From Chryseobacterium daecheongense (GTDB taxonomy: Bacteria > Bacteroidota > Bacteroidia > Flavobacteriales > Weeksellaceae): a stretch of DNA of 64,000 nt. Both the position numbers and the translations under genes were made by a program. The notes below the pieces were generated by a model. The model ran no database searches, had not been told where the DNA came from, and saw only the letters and a program-made list of their open reading frames with translations. The stretch is from NCBI GenBank assembly GCA_027920525.1, contig CP115858.1, positions 2,108,001 to 2,172,000 of the forward strand. Reading direction: 5' to 3'. This document shows positions 62,809 through 64,000 of the stretch, in pieces (within the stretch, counting starts at the first letter, position 1; each line of letters starts with the position of its first letter).

Positions 62809-64000
62809 TTATTGTTTTAATTTTAAATAGACTCCGTTTGTCCAACCAAATCCATCCTGATTAGGGTACTCTCCTCCTCCGGCTATCGCTTCATTGTCTA
62901 ATGCATTGTATTTTTCCATAAGTTTACCTGTATTCGCATAAACTCTCTCGACATTAGAGCACCAGTTGTTTTTTATATCATTAGCTAATTGTGTAAATCC
63001 ATAATTTTTCATCGAAACAAACCCAAGCCATTGGTAAGGTGCCCAGGCATTCGGTAGATCCCATTGTTGGCCGGAACGTTTTGTTGTCGTAACGAGACCG
63101 CCTTTGTAAAGAAATTTTTCAGCGATAATTTCGGAAACCGCCTTTGCCTGTTCATCGCTGGCCAGACCTAAAAATAATGGATAAAGAGCAGCAATATGTT
63201 CGGACACTGTATTTTTGTGTTTCTTAATATGATAATCTTTGTAAGTCCGGGCATCCTGATCCCAGAAATATGTATCAATTACCTGTCTCCTTTTTGCTGC
63301 CCTTTCACTGAAATATTTTTCTTTTTCTTTAAAATGTTTAAGACCTGAAGCTTTCGCCAAAGTTTTTTCAAGATGCCACAAAAGGCAATTAACATCTATC
63401 TGCGAGATGTTCAGGGTTTCTATACTTTGTATGGTTTCCCCGTCTGAAAACCATCTGCTGGAAAAATCCCATCCGGACTCACAGCCACTTCTGATGTTTC
63501 TGTAGAACTCTTCTCCCGGAGCATTTTCATGATCTTCAATATCGATCAGGTAACTCTCGGGACGGGGTGTATTTTCAGCATCATAATATCTGTTCAGGAT
63601 ATCACCATTGTAGGTTTTCAACACCCTTTTGCTTTGGGTATCATTGTTTAAACCTTCTTCTCCATCCATCCAGAATTCATATTCTTTTTCAAGGGTATCA
63701 TAATATTCGATATAAACATTTTCATCCCCTGTACTCTCTGCAAGCAGATCAAGCATCAATGAAAAGTAAGGGGGCTGCGAACGGCTTAAGAAATGGGTCC
63801 TGCTCGCATTAGGAACAAATCCTATATTTCGAATTAAATAAGAACAGTTCTCAACGATATTTTTCATCATTTCAACCCTTCCAGAAACCTGCAATCCAAG
63901 CATAATAAAATAACTATCCCAATAAAAAAACTCATTGAACCGCCCTCCCGGAACGATATAAGGTTTTGGAAGCTTTAAAAGTGTTCCTCTTTCTTCATAA
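62809..64000 (-). CDS. treA: Trehalase, GH37, 5' end cut by window edge
   Basis: Hydrolyses trehalose to glucose by inversion. The frame is open to base 64000, so the N-terminus lies outside; about 396 of ~500 residues are visible. I translated the stretch upstream of the first ATG and find signature 1 (PGGRFNEFFYWDSY) there, so that internal ATG at 63903 is not the start. Signature 2 is QWDLPNAWAPYQW, with the catalytic acid Asp in ESGWDFSSRW and the base Glu in GGGEYPNQDGFGWTNG near the end. A TonB-receptor gene begins about 17 bases after this stop, suggesting co-transcription. Confidence 0.93.
   Translation of the reverse strand, partial: YEERGTLLKLPKPYIVPGGRFNEFFYWDSYFIMLGLQVSGRVEMMKNIVENCSYLIRNIGFVPNASRTHFLSRSQPPYFSLMLDLLAESTGDENVYIEYYDTLEKEYEFWMDGEEGLNNDTQSKRVLKTYNGDILNRYYDAENTPRPESYLIDIEDHENAPGEEFYRNIRSGCESGWDFSSRWFSDGETIQSIETLNISQIDVNCLLWHLEKTLAKASGLKHFKEKEKYFSERAAKRRQVIDTYFWDQDARTYKDYHIKKHKNTVSEHIAALYPLFLGLASDEQAKAVSEIIAEKFLYKGGLVTTTKRSGQQWDLPNAWAPYQWLGFVSMKNYGFTQLANDIKNNWCSNVERVYANTGKLMEKYNALDNEAIAGGGEYPNQDGFGWTNGVYLKLKQ

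Noticed and set aside
63567..63812. 81-codon frame on the plus strand within the trehalase gene
   Set aside because: Antisense shadow; His/Cys-rich composition comes from the complementary frame.

Overview
The window looks like chromosomal DNA of a Flavobacteriia member, most likely Weeksellaceae close to Chryseobacterium. It is AT-rich. Many genes carry the Bacteroidetes -7 promoter motif TAnnTTTG. Three proteins end in type IX secretion (T9SS) sorting domains, and a T9SS plug-type protein is encoded nearby. Families largely restricted to Bacteroidetes (DUF4290, DUF4295, DUF5103) are present. I saw no tRNA, rRNA, CRISPR array, insertion sequence, integrase or phage module.

Layout, left to right. 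1-2491: truncated malate synthase A (aceB) divergent from an ScfR/RamB-type regulator, with a perfect 22-bp palindrome and a second inverted repeat between them. 2569-4636: ComF-like PRTase, an alpha/beta hydrolase and upp. 4781-9196: a 1306-residue Pls/PosA-type single-module peptide synthetase (adenylation, carrier, six membrane helices and three tandem soluble domains), followed 12 bases later by a GNAT acetyltransferase; this is the most likely specialised-metabolite locus. 9313-10623: der. 11095-13735: a secreted protein of unknown function, an S41 peptidase and a possible small membrane protein. 13971-17419: katG with an OxyR-like site, then a haem-binding-domain protein and a DCC-family thiol oxidoreductase. 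17594-19027: a secreted alpha-amylase resembling archaeal GH13_7 enzymes.

19217-21184: DUF4290 and murA. 21238-25389: DUF2207/LemA pair, stand-alone NIL-domain protein, YiiX-like lipoprotein, DUF1801 protein. 25514-27313: T9SS cargo protein with an FN3 domain. 27594-32930: aminotransferase, lipoprotein, murB, proC, lnt. 33080-34792: T9SS cargo protein with FG-GAP repeats. 35032-38555: rpmB-rpmG-DUF4295, a PqqB-like lipoprotein, an exported RidA-like protein, ftsY and a GlsB-like membrane protein. 38629-43451: sppA divergent from folK, which overlaps the first of two tandem OmpA-type outer-membrane paralogues.

43529-48759: recQ, fmt, ribBA with an apparently degenerate cyclohydrolase half, and a flavin-dependent monooxygenase. 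49141-52678: astacin-like lipoprotein, PIF1-like helicase with a C-terminal HTH, and a cysteine-containing lipoprotein. 52773-55898: gamma carbonic anhydrase divergent from nfu - FMN reductase - hemH (TTG start). 55972-60250: M4 metalloprotease with T9SS tail, T9SS plug-type protein, MBL hydrolase. 60347-64000: TonB-dependent receptor downstream of a GH37 trehalase cut by the window edge.

Most of the window is core metabolism and envelope biogenesis. The more distinctive parts are the Pls-like synthetase with its GNAT, the acetate/short-chain-acyl regulatory switch at the left edge, and the set of exported hydrolases that use the T9SS or the lipoprotein route. Many gene ends carry long perfect hairpins that serve as intrinsic terminators, often shared by convergent genes.
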